Source: JAQAZP01 sp965531145 (GTDB taxonomy: Bacteria; Acidobacteriota; JAQAZP01). From it: 64,000 nt of DNA. The stretch is from positions 29,671 through 93,670 of the forward strand of contig CBESOE010000004.1 of the NCBI GenBank assembly GCA_965531145.1. The letters are read 5' to 3'. Both the position numbers and the translations under genes were made by a program. Positions 42,332 through 50,743 of the stretch are shown here, one piece after another (the stretch's first letter is position 1; each line of letters starts with the position of its first letter). The notes beneath the pieces were generated by a model. The model searched no databases, was not told the DNA's origin, and worked only from the letters and a program-made list of their open reading frames with translations.

Positions 42332-43773
42332 CCCCTGAACAGGTATTTGATAAATGTCTTCAGCGCCTTGACATTGCGCACCGCTTCCCCGGGATCGGTC
42401 ACCGTCTGCCAGGCCTTGTAGAGCAGGTACCGCGGCCGGAGGTAGAACCGCCTCCGGGCGCGGTTGCAAAAGGCCACCAGTTGGGCGCCGTCAACGCTGC
42501 CGGTGGAAATCACGCAATTGTGCTGGCCGGTCTCATCCAGCCATTGGGTGTAGTCCTCGGTCTCCAGCAGCCCTTCCGAGCGGTAGAACTCGTAGGCCGT
42601 GGTGCCGGGGTAGACCATCACCGGGTAGAACTGAGCCGTGTCGGGCCGCAGGGCGGCGGCCAGCCGGTAGGTCCGCTCCAGGTCGTCGGCGGTCTCCCCC
42701 GGGAACCCGACGATGAAGCAGCCGTGGACCAGGATGCCGGCCTGGCGGGCGTCCCGGACAAACTGGTGCATCCGCATGGTGTCCAGCTTCTTCTCGATAA
42801 AGGCCAGCGAGGCCGGGGCGCCGCTTTCGAAGCCGACGCACACCTGCCGGCAGCCGGCCCGTTTCATCAGCTGCAGCAGCTCCACCGGGACATCGGCCCG
42901 GGCATTGGCCGTCCAGGGGATATCGATGCCGGCGGCGAGGATCGCCTCGCAGAGCGCCGCCACCCGCTTCGACCCCAGGGTAAAAGTGTCGTCCTCGAAA
43001 AAGAGCCCGCGGACCTCGGGGAAATGTTGCTTGATGTAGTGCAGTTCCTCAACCACGTTCTCCGGCGAGCGGGTGCGCAGCCGCCGGCCCATGGTGGTCT
43101 GGGGGTAGAGACAGAAGCTGCAGCTGTGGGGGCAACCGCGGCTGGTGACCAGGGTCAGCATGGGGTAGAGCGAATTGGGGTTGAAGTAGTGAGCCGGCAC
43201 CAGGTGGCGGCGGTAGAAGGCGGAGACAAAGGGCAGCTGGTCAAGGTCGGCGATGGGTTGACGGGGCGCGGTGACCACCGTCCCGTCCCCCTCGCCGCGC
43301 AGCACCAGGCCCGGAACTCCGGACAGCTCCAGGCCCTGCTCCAGGGCCGCGGCGAGATCACGAACGGTTTCGTCGTATTCACCCACCACCACCGCGTCCA
43401 GCGCCGGGCACTGGTCCAGTGCCTCTTCCGGCAGGGAGGTTACATGGGTCCCGGTGGCCACCGTAAAGCAGTTGGGCAACCGCTCCCTGATCCGCTCCGT
43501 AAAGCGGAGGTCATTGTTGATGCTCGGGGTAGAGGTGTCGATCACCGCCAGTGCCGGGTCACCGGCAACGGCCTCGTCCAGGGCGGCCGTTTCGTCCAGG
43601 CCCCGGGCCGGTGCATCCACCATGGTCACCAGGAACCCCGACGCCTCCAGCAGCGCGCCGGCGTGGGCCAGCCAGAGGGGATAGTAGAGCGTCCCGCTGC
43701 GGGTCACCGCCGGGCTCCGCTGAGCCCTGGAATAGAGCGGCAGGTAGGGCGGGTTGATCAGGCTGACCTTCAC
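42328..43773 (-). CDS. B12-binding-type radical SAM protein
   Basis: The 481-residue protein has an N-terminal Rossmann-like cobalamin-binding-type domain (about 1-165, starting VSLINPPYLPLYS) and a radical SAM domain with the cluster motif Cys214-x3-Cys218-x2-Cys221 (RGCPHSCSFC), then FFEDDTFTLG, GCRQVCVGFESG and GCFIVGFPGET. Proteins of this class often methylate unactivated carbons or rearrange lipids or sugars. Its place between glycosyltransferase genes suggests it modifies a glycan, its lipid carrier or an acyl chain. GTG 43773 follows AAGGAGAGACCC and overlaps the GT9 stop (GTGA), so this start is well supported. Confidence 0.88.
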   Translation of the reverse strand: MKVSLINPPYLPLYSRAQRSPAVTRSGTLYYPLWLAHAGALLEASGFLVTMVDAPARGLDETAALDEAVAGDPALAVIDTSTPSINNDLRFTERIRERLPNCFTVATGTHVTSLPEEALDQCPALDAVVVGEYDETVRDLAAALEQGLELSGVPGLVLRGEGDGTVVTAPRQPIADLDQLPFVSAFYRRHLVPAHYFNPNSLYPMLTLVTSRGCPHSCSFCLYPQTTMGRRLRTRSPENVVEELHYIKQHFPEVRGLFFEDDTFTLGSKRVAALCEAILAAGIDIPWTANARADVPVELLQLMKRAGCRQVCVGFESGAPASLAFIEKKLDTMRMHQFVRDARQAGILVHGCFIVGFPGETADDLERTYRLAAALRPDTAQFYPVMVYPGTTAYEFYRSEGLLETEDYTQWLDETGQHNCVISTGSVDGAQLVAFCNRARRRFYLRPRYLLYKAWQTVTDPGEAVRNVKALKTFIKYLFRG

Positions 43774-44966
43774 CGGGTCTCTCCTTCCACTGTGGGTCCG
43801 GCGGACAGGATCTCCATACAGCAATTATAAACCGCTTCGAGGTCGATCTGCTCCATGCAGGGGGTCGATCGTGTGCAGCCGGGAAAGGGCTCGTTGTTGT
43901 AACAGGGGCTGCAGTCCTGCCGGGCCTCGATCACCCGCACCCCCGGCTGGTCCAGGGGCAGGAGCGCCGCCGCCCTGGTGGGGCCGAAAAGGCCCACCAG
44001 GGGAACACCGAGGGCCAGGGCCATGTGCATCGGCGCCGAGTCCACCGTGACCAGCAGGGCCACCCGGCGAATCAGTCCGGCCAGCGATCTGAGGCTGGTG
44101 GACCCGGAAAAATCGACGGCCGGGCGGTTCATTCTTCCGGCCACCTCCCGGACCAGCTCCGCTTCCCCAGGTGAGCCGAAAAGCCAGACCGGCCGCCCGG
44201 TCTGCTCGTTGATCCGGTCGGCCAGGGCGGCAAACCGATCGGCCGGCCACCGTTTCTCCGGCACGCGATCACGCGGATTGACCCCGCCGCCCGGGACCAG
44301 GCCCACCGGCCCGCCGTTGCCGGCATCGGCACCCAACGCCTTGATCAGCCGCTCCGCCTCCCGGTCCGCCTCCTCCCCCGGATGGAACTCCAGCGACCGG
44401 CCGCCCGGGCCAGACTCCGGCACACCGCCGCCGCAGGCCGCCGCGGCCAGCCGGAGATAGTCGTCCAGCACGTAGTGCAGGTCATTGGGCCCGCGCCAGG
44501 GCACAGACGAGGTGAGGGAGAACCCCGATCCGCCGGCATCGAAACCGATGCGGTTGGGCACACCGGCCAGGCGGGCCAGCAGGTGAACCGGCCAGGCCGG
44601 GTGGAAGATCACCGCCGTCTCGCATCCCAGCCGGCCGATCAATCGCACCGTCTCCCGCACCGCAGCGGGACGGCGGGCCAGCAACCGCTGCTCGGGTACA
44701 GCCACCACCCGGTGAAGATGGGGATTCCCCTCGAGGAGCGGCAGGGCGCTGTCTCCGGTGAGAAAGATCAGCTCCGCCTCGGGAAGCTGCCGGCGGAGCA
44801 GGCGGATCGCCGGCGTGACCATCAGGATGTCGCCGAGGGCGTGGGTCTTGACCAGCAGCACCCGGCCCGGTCGGGTCCGGTCGGGCCGGCGGTCCAGGCC
44901 CCGGGAAAGGGCCCGGCCCAGACCCTGGACGGTCTGCCTCCAGAACTGGCTGCCGCTGACGGTCAT
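43770..44966 (-). CDS. Family 9 glycosyltransferase (heptosyltransferase-like)
   Basis: The 398-residue protein has the GT-B layout of ADP-heptose:LPS heptosyltransferases: an N-terminal VLLVKTHALGDILMVTPAIRLLRR and a C-terminal donor-binding half with PGGGVNPRDRVPEKRWP and the TVDSAPMHMALALGVPLVGLFGPT signature. A Cys/Pro-rich tail (CSPCYNNEPFPGC) is common in this family. It should add a heptose or related sugar to a lipid core. ATG 44966 follows AGGGTGACGGG; a GTG at 44993 just after the previous stop is an alternative. It is in the same operon as its neighbours. Confidence 0.9.
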   Translation of the reverse strand: MTVSGSQFWRQTVQGLGRALSRGLDRRPDRTRPGRVLLVKTHALGDILMVTPAIRLLRRQLPEAELIFLTGDSALPLLEGNPHLHRVVAVPEQRLLARRPAAVRETVRLIGRLGCETAVIFHPAWPVHLLARLAGVPNRIGFDAGGSGFSLTSSVPWRGPNDLHYVLDDYLRLAAAACGGGVPESGPGGRSLEFHPGEEADREAERLIKALGADAGNGGPVGLVPGGGVNPRDRVPEKRWPADRFAALADRINEQTGRPVWLFGSPGEAELVREVAGRMNRPAVDFSGSTSLRSLAGLIRRVALLVTVDSAPMHMALALGVPLVGLFGPTRAAALLPLDQPGVRVIEARQDCSPCYNNEPFPGCTRSTPCMEQIDLEAVYNCCMEILSAGPTVEGETR

Positions 44967-44994
44967 CCCGTCACCCTGGTCCTGCGGCTGCACC

Positions 44995-46434
44995 TCAGGT
45001 GAGCCGGAATTCCTCCCGCTGGCCCGCGGGCCAGATCACCCCGGCGTGCTCGTGCTGGGGGCAGAGGGCTGACGGTCCGGGCCCGGCCAGGGCTTCGGCC
45101 AGGTCCAGGCCGGCCTCGATGGAGTCGTCCATGTTGTTGTACCAGAAGGTCCCGCAACGCCCGAGACAGAGGAGGTTGGCAAAGGGTGACAGCTGGTGGA
45201 CGAAGCTGGCCAGCTGCTGCGGGTATTCCATGCGGTAGACCGGGTACGCTCCCCTGACCACTTCGCTGTGCACCCGCTCCACCCGGCTGCGCTCCACCAG
45301 CCTCACCGCTTCCAACTCGCCCACCACCTGCTCCTGGATCCGGGCCAGTTCCTCTGCCGCCGGCGGCTCGCCGGGCCAGGTCACTTCAACGCAGAGCCCG
45401 TCCTTGCCTGCGGGCACCAGGCCGGGGTGGAAGTTGCGCGGGAAGGAGATCCGCGAGATGGCCAGGTCGCTGTCCGAAAAGTATGTCCACTGATTCGGCG
45501 TCTCCACCTGCCCCGACACCTCCACATTGAAGATCAGCAGGCTGAGAAAGTCCAGACGGGGCAGGTCCACCCCCAGGCCGGCGGCCAGGTCGGCCGGAGG
45601 CGCGGTCCAGACCATCCAGGACGGCTCCACCCGCTGGCCCTGGAAACGAACCGCGGTGACCCGTTCCCCGTCACTCTCCAGGGCCAGGTCCTCCACGCCG
45701 GTGACCAGGCGGCCGCCGTCCCCGAGAAAGGCGTCGCGCACCCGCTCCGCATAGAGGTCGATTCCCCCTTCGGGGTAGATGAACTTGGTCACCTTGGGCT
45801 TGGGCAGCAGAGCGATCCGCAGCACGTCGAACAGCGACCCCTGCTGGTAGCGGCGGTCGATGGTGGCCCGGTGGATCGACTGGCTGGCCCAGCTGTAATG
45901 CAACCGGTCGGGTGTGCAGTGGGCAAACTTGGTGGTGTAGCCCTTGAAGAAAACATCGTAGAGCGTCGGTCCGTAGCGGCTGACGATGTACTCTTCGAAA
46001 CTCTGGTCGCCGCCGGCATCGTCATCCCTGTCCCCGCCCCGGCGCCCGGTCAGCAGGTCCCGCAGGCAGCGCAGAAGGACCGATGGCGGGAGGCGGAAGA
46101 TGGAGGAGGTCCCCAGGGGCCAGGTGTGGTAGCGGCGGAAGAGGTAGACGCTGCTGCAGCGGTCGATGAGTACATACTGCTCCCCCAACGCTTCCCGGAT
46201 CAGCGCCAGCGCCCGTTCGCTGTATGTATGGAAGCGGTGCGGCCCGATGTCGAAGGTGAAATCACCGTAGCGAAAACAGCGGGCCAGGCCGCCCACTTCG
46301 GGCAGACGCTCGATGAGCAGCACCGGCAGGCCGCGGCGGGTGAGCTCCCGCGCGGCGGTGAGACCGGCGATGCCGGCACCCACCACCACCACCGGCCGGC
46401 TGGTGTCGATCTGCCCGTTGTTGGTGCTCTCCAT
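44995..46434 (-). CDS. FAD-dependent amine-oxidase-fold protein, first gene of the glycan operon
   Basis: The 479-residue protein has an N-terminal FAD-binding motif VVVVGAGIAGLTAARELTRRG, a second flavin-contact segment LARCFRYGDFTFDIGPHRFH, and a C-terminal GRCGTFWYNNMDDSIEAGLDLAEAL that should bind the FAD ribityl chain. Similar proteins annotated as protoporphyrinogen oxidase-like or UDP-galactopyranose-mutase-like enzymes are common in polysaccharide clusters, where they act on sugars or lipid carriers. The substrate is unknown. ATG 46434 follows GAGGCGAGGACG; the upstream extension has no recognisable sequence. The stop lies one base from an alternative GT9 start. Confidence 0.85.
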   Translation of the reverse strand: MESTNNGQIDTSRPVVVVGAGIAGLTAARELTRRGLPVLLIERLPEVGGLARCFRYGDFTFDIGPHRFHTYSERALALIREALGEQYVLIDRCSSVYLFRRYHTWPLGTSSIFRLPPSVLLRCLRDLLTGRRGGDRDDDAGGDQSFEEYIVSRYGPTLYDVFFKGYTTKFAHCTPDRLHYSWASQSIHRATIDRRYQQGSLFDVLRIALLPKPKVTKFIYPEGGIDLYAERVRDAFLGDGGRLVTGVEDLALESDGERVTAVRFQGQRVEPSWMVWTAPPADLAAGLGVDLPRLDFLSLLIFNVEVSGQVETPNQWTYFSDSDLAISRISFPRNFHPGLVPAGKDGLCVEVTWPGEPPAAEELARIQEQVVGELEAVRLVERSRVERVHSEVVRGAYPVYRMEYPQQLASFVHQLSPFANLLCLGRCGTFWYNNMDDSIEAGLDLAEALAGPGPSALCPQHEHAGVIWPAGQREEFRLT

Positions 46435-46701
46435 CGTCCTCGCCTCTGCCCCGCACATCAACCCCGGCGGGCCTGCATTCATCTCTGACGGGAATTGGTT
46501 CTGGATCAGGGATGTGTCCTTCGACGAACAGCCAGTGTATCGGGCATTTCCGGCCCGCGTCAACCCGGGAGGAGCAAGCTGTCCCGGCAATTGGACTTGC
46601 CCGCTGATCTGATCCTAAGTAGAGTAACCACAGGTTATAAACCATCACCCCCGGAAAGCCGATGAGAGAGAAGTGACTTCGGGGGAGCAGGGACCAGCAG
46701 C
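46435..46701. promoter_or_regulatory. Divergent region between the glycan operon and the DA1-like gene
   Basis: This 267-nt gap contains no gene. No consensus promoter was confidently identified on either strand. It must carry the promoter of the five-gene glycan operon and that of the DA1-like peptidase gene. Confidence 0.3.
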
Positions 46702-47844
46702 ATGCAGCGAGCAGCATTTTCCAGAACGGCAGCAGCGCAGAGATACGGGATACTCATCCTTCTGGTCGTTTTCTATCTCATTACCGGAGCGGTGGCAACA
46801 ACGGCATCTGCCGATGAGACCACCTGCTCTGCCTGTGGCAAGACCATCCGCGGGGAGTACCTGGTTCTCGATGGTCACCCCTATTGCAGCCAGAACTGTA
46901 TCGACGCGGTGCTCCCGGCCTGTGCGGTCTGTGGCGAGGCGATCAGGGGCCCCTACCTGACCTTTGACGGCAGGCGGTACTGCAGCCAGGCCTGCCTGGA
47001 CCGGAATCTGCCGGCCTGCGACATGTGCGGGCGTCCGGTGCAGGGTCAGTATTTTGAGAGCAAGGGGAAAACATACTGCAGCGATGACTGCTACCAGCTC
47101 TCGCTTCCCCGCTGCGAGGCCTGCGGCGAAGGGATGAAGGAGTGGCTGGAAATCGAGGGTCGGCTCTACTGCCACCCCTGCGCGGCCAGACAGCGTTGTG
47201 ACGTCTGCGGCCACCCCGGGCAGACGTACGGCCTGGGCGACGGACGGCGGATCTGCTCCCTCTGCCGGGAGACGGCGGTGATGGATCAGGCCGACGCCGA
47301 ACAGCTCTTCCAGATGGTGCGCAAACGGATGGACCGCTCGCTTGACCTCGCCACCGACCACGAGATCGAGTTCCACCTGGTGAGCCGCGACGACCTGGAC
47401 CGGATCAGCAACGGCTCTTCCAGCGGCCGGGAACTGGGCTACTACCAGTACCAGGCCGAAACCACCACCACCTACCTCACCACCCGCGACCGCTACGGTC
47501 GGGAAGACAAACGGGTGGCCGGCGAGAAGACCGACAAGAAGTTCCGCATCTATGTTCTCTACGGGCTGCCGGAAAAACGACTGATGGAGGTGACGGCCCA
47601 CGAACTGGCCCACGACTGGATGTATGCCAACCTGCCGCGGATCAAGGCCCCGATCTTTGAAGAGGGATTTGCCGAATACGTGGCCTGGCTGGTCAATGAC
47701 CGCTTTGGCCACGAAAAGCTGAAGATACGGATCGAAGAGAACAGTGACCCGATCTATGGCGACGGCTTCCAGATGATGAAGGGCCTGGCTGACCGGTATG
47801 GCGGCCTCGACGGTCTGATCGGGTATCTCGACGAACTTCCCTGA
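46702..47844 (+). CDS. Exported DA1-like metallopeptidase with five LIM-like zinc repeats
   Basis: The 380-residue protein has a signal peptide (about 17-37), then five CxxC...YCxxxC-type repeats (about 42-190) that resemble half-LIM zinc fingers. After a linker it has a peptidase domain with the gluzincin motif HELAH (300-304) and EEGFAEYVAW, whose Glu320/321 should be the third zinc ligand. This is the C-terminal domain of plant DA1 peptidases, which cut ubiquitin-modified growth regulators; bacterial homologues exist but are poorly studied. Export of a zinc-finger-rich protein to the envelope is unusual. The ATG has GGGACC upstream. The target is unknown. Confidence 0.85.
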   Translation: MQRAAFSRTAAAQRYGILILLVVFYLITGAVATTASADETTCSACGKTIRGEYLVLDGHPYCSQNCIDAVLPACAVCGEAIRGPYLTFDGRRYCSQACLDRNLPACDMCGRPVQGQYFESKGKTYCSDDCYQLSLPRCEACGEGMKEWLEIEGRLYCHPCAARQRCDVCGHPGQTYGLGDGRRICSLCRETAVMDQADAEQLFQMVRKRMDRSLDLATDHEIEFHLVSRDDLDRISNGSSSGRELGYYQYQAETTTTYLTTRDRYGREDKRVAGEKTDKKFRIYVLYGLPEKRLMEVTAHELAHDWMYANLPRIKAPIFEEGFAEYVAWLVNDRFGHEKLKIRIEENSDPIYGDGFQMMKGLADRYGGLDGLIGYLDELP

Positions 47845-48202
47845 ACACCACCACTCGCCGGCAAAACCTCCGCGCGGCCATCATCACGGCACACCCTCGA
47901 ATTTCCAGTAGTCCACTTTTTTTATCCTCCATACACGAAAAACTCAACGACGAATTCGTCATCGAATTTCAATTTCGAAAGTGATCCTGAACCACATGCC
48001 AACAGAATGACATTTCACTCGCTAACAAAATGAAATCAATAAGCTTAACTCGTTAATAGACCGTCACTTACTTGGAACGGTTCCGTGCCGGAGCCTTCAC
48101 CGGCAATGGCACGGTTTTTGTATCCTATTTGATAGATATTCACTGTGGTATATGTAGGCATTAATTAGTATTCAATGATGTGAACCAGTGAAGGAGGATA
48201 TC
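47845..48202. promoter_or_regulatory. AT-rich control region before the cytochrome/barrel operon
   Basis: No gene is visible in these 358 nt. A hairpin (CCGTGCC at 48083-48089 with GGCACGG at 48108-48114) followed by TTTTTG resembles a terminator and may end the DA1-like transcript or act as an attenuator. The segment from about 47940 to 48200 is much more AT-rich than its surroundings. TTGATA and TATATG-type boxes occur near 48130-48160 but are not spaced well enough to call. Confidence 0.45.
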
Positions 48203-50743
48203 TTGTCATTCTATCCCGGCCGCAGCCTTCCGGAGAACGACCCTCAACGGCCGTCCAGGACAGCCGGACGGGATAGTACGCTGCTTGATAATCCGTGGCT
48301 CCGATCAGCCCTGTTCCTGATCCTCTTCGCCGCCCTCTTCTTCTTCACCACCGGGATGAACGGCGAGGACGATTATCCCCACGGCGAGTTCGACGAAGAC
48401 TGCACACTCTGTCACGGTGATGAAGATTGGCTGCCGGTGGTGATTTCGCCGGAGTTCGACCACGACGAGGTATCCGGCTTCACCCGGCGCGGAGCGCACC
48501 TCGACCTGGGCTGCCCCGCCTGTCACAAGAGCCTCAACTTCGCCGAGGCGCCCCGGGAGTGCGCCGGCTGCCACCTCGACGTGCACATGGGCGAGCTGGG
48601 CTCGGACTGCGGACGCTGCCATGAGATTTACAGTTTCATCGACAACGCAAGCTGGCTGCGCCGGCACAGTTCCACCCGGTTTCCGCTCACCGGCAGGCAC
48701 CTCACCGCCGACTGCGAGGAGTGCCACCCGCCCCAGCCCCAGGGCCGGCTGATCTGGGTCAACCGGCCGGTGGACTGTTTCGCCTGCCATAGGGAAGAAT
48801 ATGAAGGGACGGGCAATCCCGACCACCGCGCTGCCGGATTCCCCACTGGTTGCGAGCAGTGCCACTCCACCAGCAGTTGGACCACGGGCAGTAGCAGCAG
48901 CGGTCACAGCGGGTTCCCGCTCACCGGCGGGCACACCGGTCTCGATTGCGACCTCTGCCACATCGACGGTGTGTACGAAGGCACACCCACCCACTGCTTC
49001 GGTTGCCACCAGGACGACTACAACCGGGAGCACGCCGGCAGCGGCTTTCCCACCGACTGCACCCAGTGCCACTCCACCAGCGACTGGGACGCAGAGGAGA
49101 CGGGGCACACCAGCTTCCCGCTCACCGGGGCCCACGCCCCGCTGGACTGTGACGCCTGCCACGCCAACGGGGTCTACGAAGGGACACCCAGCGACTGCTA
49201 CGCCTGCCACCAGGACGACTACGACCAGACCGACGACCCGGACCACCAGGCCGCCGGCTATCCCACCGACTGCGACCAGTGCCACTCCACCAGCAACTGG
49301 GATGCCGAGGACGCGCACACCAGCTTCCCGCTCACCGGCGGGCACGGCGGTCTCGACTGCAACGACTGCCACGCCAACGGTATCTACCAGGGAACGCCCA
49401 CGAACTGCGTGGCCTGCCACCAGGACGACTACAACCGAGAGCACACCGGCAGCGGCTTTCCCACCGACTGCACCCAGTGCCACACAACGGCAACCTGGGA
49501 GGGAGCCACCGATCACTCGTCGTTCCCGCTCACCGGGGCCCACGGCACACTGGACTGCGACGCCTGCCACGGCAATGGGGTCTATGAGGGGACACCCACC
49601 GACTGCTACGACTGCCACCGCAGCGACTACGACCAGGAGCACGCCGGCAGTGGCTTCTCCACTGACTGCACCGAGTGCCACACCACCAGCAACTGGGATG
49701 CCGACATCGATCACACCGGCTGGCCGCTCACCGGCGCCCACGCTGCTGTGGACTGCAGCCTCTGCCACATCAACGGGGTCTACGAGGGGACACCCACCGA
49801 CTGCTGGTCCTGTCACAGCAGCGAGTACAACGAGGAGCACAGCGGCAGCGGCTTCCCCCATGACTGCACTGAATGCCACACCACATCCAGCTGGGACTCG
49901 GAGGATGCGCACACCGACTTCCCGCTCACCGGCGGGCATGGCGGCCTGGACTGCAACCTCTGCCATCCCGGCGGGTCCTACCAGGGGACACCCACCGACT
50001 GCTGGTCCTGTCACCAGGAGGACTACGAAGACGAGCATGCCGGCAGCGGCTTCCCCCACGACTGCACCGAGTGCCACACGATCAACGACTGGGACGCCGA
50101 TTTCGCCCACACCACCTGGGCCCTCAATGGCGCCCATGCTTCGGTGGCCTGCAACGACTGTCATGAAAACGGCGTCTACGAAGGAACGCCCACCGACTGT
50201 TTCGATTGCCACCAGCAGGACTTCAGCGGTGAACATGGCGGGGAGGGATACCCCCACGACTGCCTGCTCTGTCACGACGAGAACAACTGGGACTCCGATT
50301 ACGACCACGACTCGGTCTGGCCGCTCACCGGCGAGCACCGCTTTGCCAACTGCACCGAGTGCCATATCAACGATGTGTACCAGGGGACACCCACACTCTG
50401 CTACGACTGTCACCGGGAAGATTACGAGGACGAGCACTCCAGCAGCACGCCCCACCAGTGCGAGGAGTGTCACAACACCAGTGACTGGGATGATGCCAAC
50501 AGCCGGGCCGCCATGCCGAACCACGACGCGCTGTTCCCCATCCACTCCGGCCGGCACCGCAACCTCTGGTTCTCCTGCAAGGACTGTCATCCGAACAAGA
50601 AGAACCCGTCCGTGTTCACCTGCGCCGGCTGTCACTCCCCCGGTGACCACCCGGCCTCCGGCCTGAAAAAAGCGGGCCCGGCCCCCTCTGTTTTCAGAAG
50701 CGTGGACCGGGACTGCCTGGTCTGCCATCCGAGGGGGGACTGA
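48203..50743 (+). CDS. 34-heme c-type cytochrome
   Basis: The protein has 846 residues from TTG 48203, which has AGGAGG 5 nt upstream. A GTG at 48188 lies inside that ribosome binding site and is rejected. A membrane signal (FLILFAALFFFTTG) lies near residues 37-51. The protein then contains 34 CXXCH heme-attachment motifs by direct count, with many extra His that could be distal ligands. From about residue 160 the motifs come in nine ~66-residue units, each with three hemes (F/W-PLTG-x-H, CxxCH, VYEGTPTxC, CHQDDY, CTxCHxTSxW). Such a chain could carry electrons over a long distance in the periplasm or out of the cell. Its stop codon overlaps the barrel gene. Confidence 0.95.
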   Translation: MSFYPGRSLPENDPQRPSRTAGRDSTLLDNPWLRSALFLILFAALFFFTTGMNGEDDYPHGEFDEDCTLCHGDEDWLPVVISPEFDHDEVSGFTRRGAHLDLGCPACHKSLNFAEAPRECAGCHLDVHMGELGSDCGRCHEIYSFIDNASWLRRHSSTRFPLTGRHLTADCEECHPPQPQGRLIWVNRPVDCFACHREEYEGTGNPDHRAAGFPTGCEQCHSTSSWTTGSSSSGHSGFPLTGGHTGLDCDLCHIDGVYEGTPTHCFGCHQDDYNREHAGSGFPTDCTQCHSTSDWDAEETGHTSFPLTGAHAPLDCDACHANGVYEGTPSDCYACHQDDYDQTDDPDHQAAGYPTDCDQCHSTSNWDAEDAHTSFPLTGGHGGLDCNDCHANGIYQGTPTNCVACHQDDYNREHTGSGFPTDCTQCHTTATWEGATDHSSFPLTGAHGTLDCDACHGNGVYEGTPTDCYDCHRSDYDQEHAGSGFSTDCTECHTTSNWDADIDHTGWPLTGAHAAVDCSLCHINGVYEGTPTDCWSCHSSEYNEEHSGSGFPHDCTECHTTSSWDSEDAHTDFPLTGGHGGLDCNLCHPGGSYQGTPTDCWSCHQEDYEDEHAGSGFPHDCTECHTINDWDADFAHTTWALNGAHASVACNDCHENGVYEGTPTDCFDCHQQDFSGEHGGEGYPHDCLLCHDENNWDSDYDHDSVWPLTGEHRFANCTECHINDVYQGTPTLCYDCHREDYEDEHSSSTPHQCEECHNTSDWDDANSRAAMPNHDALFPIHSGRHRNLWFSCKDCHPNKKNPSVFTCAGCHSPGDHPASGLKKAGPAPSVFRSVDRDCLVCHPRGD
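48688..50400 (+). repeat. About nine ~200-nt in-gene repeats of the cytochrome
   Basis: The segment PLTGGH/AH is encoded near 48688, 48914, 49116, 49325, 49524, 49721, 49918, 50117 and 50318, giving steps of about 197-226 nt. Each unit carries three CXXCH codons sets and shares stretches such as CACCCACCGACTGC. The units differ in sequence, so they arose by tandem duplication some time ago rather than very recently. Confidence 0.85.

Noticed and set aside
48688..50400. Regular ~200-nt repeats that might look like a CRISPR or satellite array
   Set aside because: The period is far too long for CRISPR, and the repeats encode a continuous heme protein.
48305..50728. An 807-codon frame antisense to the cytochrome
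   Set aside because: The plus-strand frame has 34 CXXCH motifs; the antisense frame is an echo of its repeats.
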